Below, piece by piece: positions 33,485-34,670 of a stretch of 34,670 bases of DNA; the first letter of the stretch is position 1, and each line of letters starts with the position of its first letter. The notes under the pieces are model-generated. The model had not been told where the DNA came from. It did not search any database and saw nothing but the letters and a program-made list of their open reading frames with translations. Where the stretch lies: assembly GCA_903824185.1 (NCBI GenBank), contig CAIJVU010000080.1, positions 1-34,670 on the forward strand, written 5' to 3'. The DNA comes from an uncultured Hyphomicrobiales bacterium (lineage in GTDB: Bacteria; Pseudomonadota; Alphaproteobacteria; Rhizobiales; Beijerinckiaceae). The position numbers were made by a program, and so were the translations under genes.

Positions 33485-34318
33485 TCATGCTGCCTGCTGG
33501 ATTGCGGGGAGCGGGTTGAAGTAGGCCTCATCGGGAGTTTTTCTGTCAAGGCTGGAATGGGGTCGTTTAGCATTATAGAAGCCGTCGATGTAGCGTCCGA
33601 GTGAAGCGCGGGCCTCCGGCACAGTGTTGTATGCCCGCAAATAGACCTCCTCATATTTGATGGTGCGCCAAAGCCGCTCGACAAAAACATTGTCGCGCCA
33701 AGCCCCTTTTCCATCCATGCTGATCGTGATGTCATGTTTGTTGAGCAGGTCTGTAAAGGCAAAGCTGGTAAATTGGCTGCCTTGATCGGTATTGAACATC
33801 TCGGGCTTTCCATAGCGTGCCAGAGCCTCCTCGACGGCCTCAAGACAAAACGCGGTATCGAGCGTGATGGATACACGCCATGCGAGAACCTTGCGGCTAA
33901 ACCAGTCGACAACCGCGGCGAGATAGACAAACCCTCGTGCCATCGGAATGTAGGTGATATCCATCGCCCAGACCTGATTGGGACGTTCCACCACAAGATG
34001 ACGCAACAGATAGGGATAGATTTTATGGCCTGGGGCGGGTTTTGATGTATGGGGACGGCGATAAATCGCCTCGATTCCCATCCGTTTCATCAAGGTCCTG
34101 ACGTGAAGGCGACCAATCCGGAAGCCTTCGCGCACAAGAAAGCTCTGCAGCATCCGGCTTCCCGCAAACGGGTAATCCAGATGCAACTGATCTATCCGTC
34201 TCATCAGACCCAGATCGGCCTCACAGACCGGTTCTGCCTGATAATAGACGCTGCCACGACTGATGCTCAGGATCCGGGCCTGTTTGGTGATCGATAATCT
34301 ATGGGTTTGATCGATCAT
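33485..34318 (-). CDS. IS3-family transposase OrfB (integrase catalytic domain)
   Basis: The 277-residue protein has an N-terminal HTH_21-like segment (about 35-90) and an rve integrase core. The DDE triad is intact: Asp120 in AMDITYI, Asp178 in NTDQGSQF and Glu214 in FVERLWR, with 35 residues between the last two. It ends with the usual YNAKRPHSSLDRKTPDEAY. ATG 34318 overlaps the OrfA stop by 4 bases (ATGA), and is in the -1 frame relative to OrfA, so an OrfAB fusion by ribosomal frameshift is possible as in other IS3 elements. It appears functional. Confidence 0.95.
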   Translation of the reverse strand: MIDQTHRLSITKQARILSISRGSVYYQAEPVCEADLGLMRRIDQLHLDYPFAGSRMLQSFLVREGFRIGRLHVRTLMKRMGIEAIYRRPHTSKPAPGHKIYPYLLRHLVVERPNQVWAMDITYIPMARGFVYLAAVVDWFSRKVLAWRVSITLDTAFCLEAVEEALARYGKPEMFNTDQGSQFTSFAFTDLLNKHDITISMDGKGAWRDNVFVERLWRTIKYEEVYLRAYNTVPEARASLGRYIDGFYNAKRPHSSLDRKTPDEAYFNPLPAIQQAA

Positions 34319-34626
34319 CGTTTTGCGCTCGGTAATAGTCCTGCCTTCCCGAGCGCTCCGGACAAAAAATCATTGGCAAGCGTCAGCTCTCCGATCTTGG
34401 CATGGAGTGATTTAAGATCAACGGCGGTCGCAGGATCAGGTTTCGGTTCATCACCGAAAACATCGGCAGCCCCTTCTAAGAGTTGAGAGCGCCAAGATGT
34501 GATTTGGTTGGGATGCACGTCAAACTGTGCGGCTAGTTCTGCCAGCGTCTTTTCGGCTTTGATCGCTGCCAACGCAACTTTTGCTTTAAATGCAGGGCTA
34601 TGGTTCCGGCGGGGACGTCTGCTCAT
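34315..34626 (-). CDS. IS3-family transposase OrfA (helix-turn-helix subunit)
   Basis: The 103-residue basic protein has a transposase_8-type HTH at about 10-60 (HSPAFKAKVALAAIK ... LAAQFDVHPNQITSWRSQLL), followed by a leucine-zipper-like segment LKSLHAKIGELTLANDFL that mediates dimerisation in the family. It binds the terminal repeats and regulates OrfB. GGAGAG-like purines precede ATG 34626. The gene is intact. Confidence 0.93.
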   Translation of the reverse strand: MSRRPRRNHSPAFKAKVALAAIKAEKTLAELAAQFDVHPNQITSWRSQLLEGAADVFGDEPKPDPATAVDLKSLHAKIGELTLANDFLSGALGKAGLLPSAKR

Positions 34627-34670
34627 GGGTCTCTCCTGTCTTGGACATTATGCCAAAGTCAGGCAGAAAT

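Larger units (their letters stand above)
33457..34670 (-). mobile_element. IS3-family insertion sequence, right end just outside the window
   Basis: The element holds two overlapping transposase genes. Its ends share ATTTCTGCCT (33472-33481) and the inverted AGGCAGAAAT (34661-34670), and inside these TTTGTCATGCTG and the inverted TTTGGCATAATG also match with a 4-base offset. The left tip is probably TGTCTTGATAAGTGG from 33457, starting with the usual TG; the matching right tip would lie about 15 bases past the window. A target duplication therefore cannot be checked. Confidence 0.85.

Overview
The window looks like alphaproteobacterial chromosome. The gene families (a gatCAB operon, a five-gene liv-type ABC operon, a FadB-like fusion, DUF2147, UPF0173, MipA) and the dispersed CGTCATTGCGAGCG-type repeat fit that class. 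GC is moderately high and most starts can be set by translational coupling or a purine-rich ribosome site. I cannot name the genus. Both ends lie inside insertion sequences: an IS1595/ISXO2-type transposase tail at 1-140 and an IS3-family element from about 33457 past the right edge.

Layout. 200-1202: a MipA/OmpV outer-membrane protein behind a near-consensus Fur box. 1250-4377: a sigma-54-type response regulator and its membrane histidine kinase, on the minus strand. 4604-6862 (plus): a mini fatty-acid module of acyl carrier protein, ketosynthase and MaoC-type dehydratase, with overlapping ends. 6873-13911 (minus): an eight-gene operon converging on that module with a 10-base gap. In transcription order it encodes a HAD-IB phosphatase, class III aminotransferase, arginase-fold hydrolase, alpha/beta hydrolase, FemAB-like GNAT, two half-size EamA/DMT proteins and a DegT/DnrJ/EryC1/StrS aminotransferase. 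14040-14459: a receiver-less winged-helix regulator just upstream on the same strand, with a long inverted repeat on each side. Then come a stand-alone formyltransferase like the hydrolase domain of 10-formyl-THF dehydrogenase and an aldo/keto reductase (plus), and a membrane protein, a FadB-like enzyme and DgoK (minus).

20685-25349 (minus) is a complete branched-chain-amino-acid-type ABC importer, livG-livF-livK-livH-livM, with an 11-bp stem-loop between livK and livH. Then follow tRNA-Ser(GCU), a secreted DUF2147 protein, a GNAT and a glutathione transferase. 27750-31879 (minus) is a gatCAB operon carrying two extra genes: a GNAT between gatC and gatA, and a small membrane protein between gatA and gatB. 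The right end holds a UPF0173 metallo-hydrolase, an 18-base minisatellite, a cluster of palindromic dispersed repeats, and the IS3 element.

The most unusual part is 4604-14459. I infer that the ACP/KS/dehydratase module and the eight-gene operon form one biosynthesis-and-export locus for an amino-modified, possibly acylated, envelope or secreted molecule. Two PLP aminotransferases, an acyl/aminoacyl-transferase-type GNAT, an esterase-type hydrolase, a phosphatase, a metal-dependent C-N hydrolase fold and an ArnE/ArnF-like exporter pair support this. The product cannot be read from the sequence and I know of no described pathway with this exact gene set.
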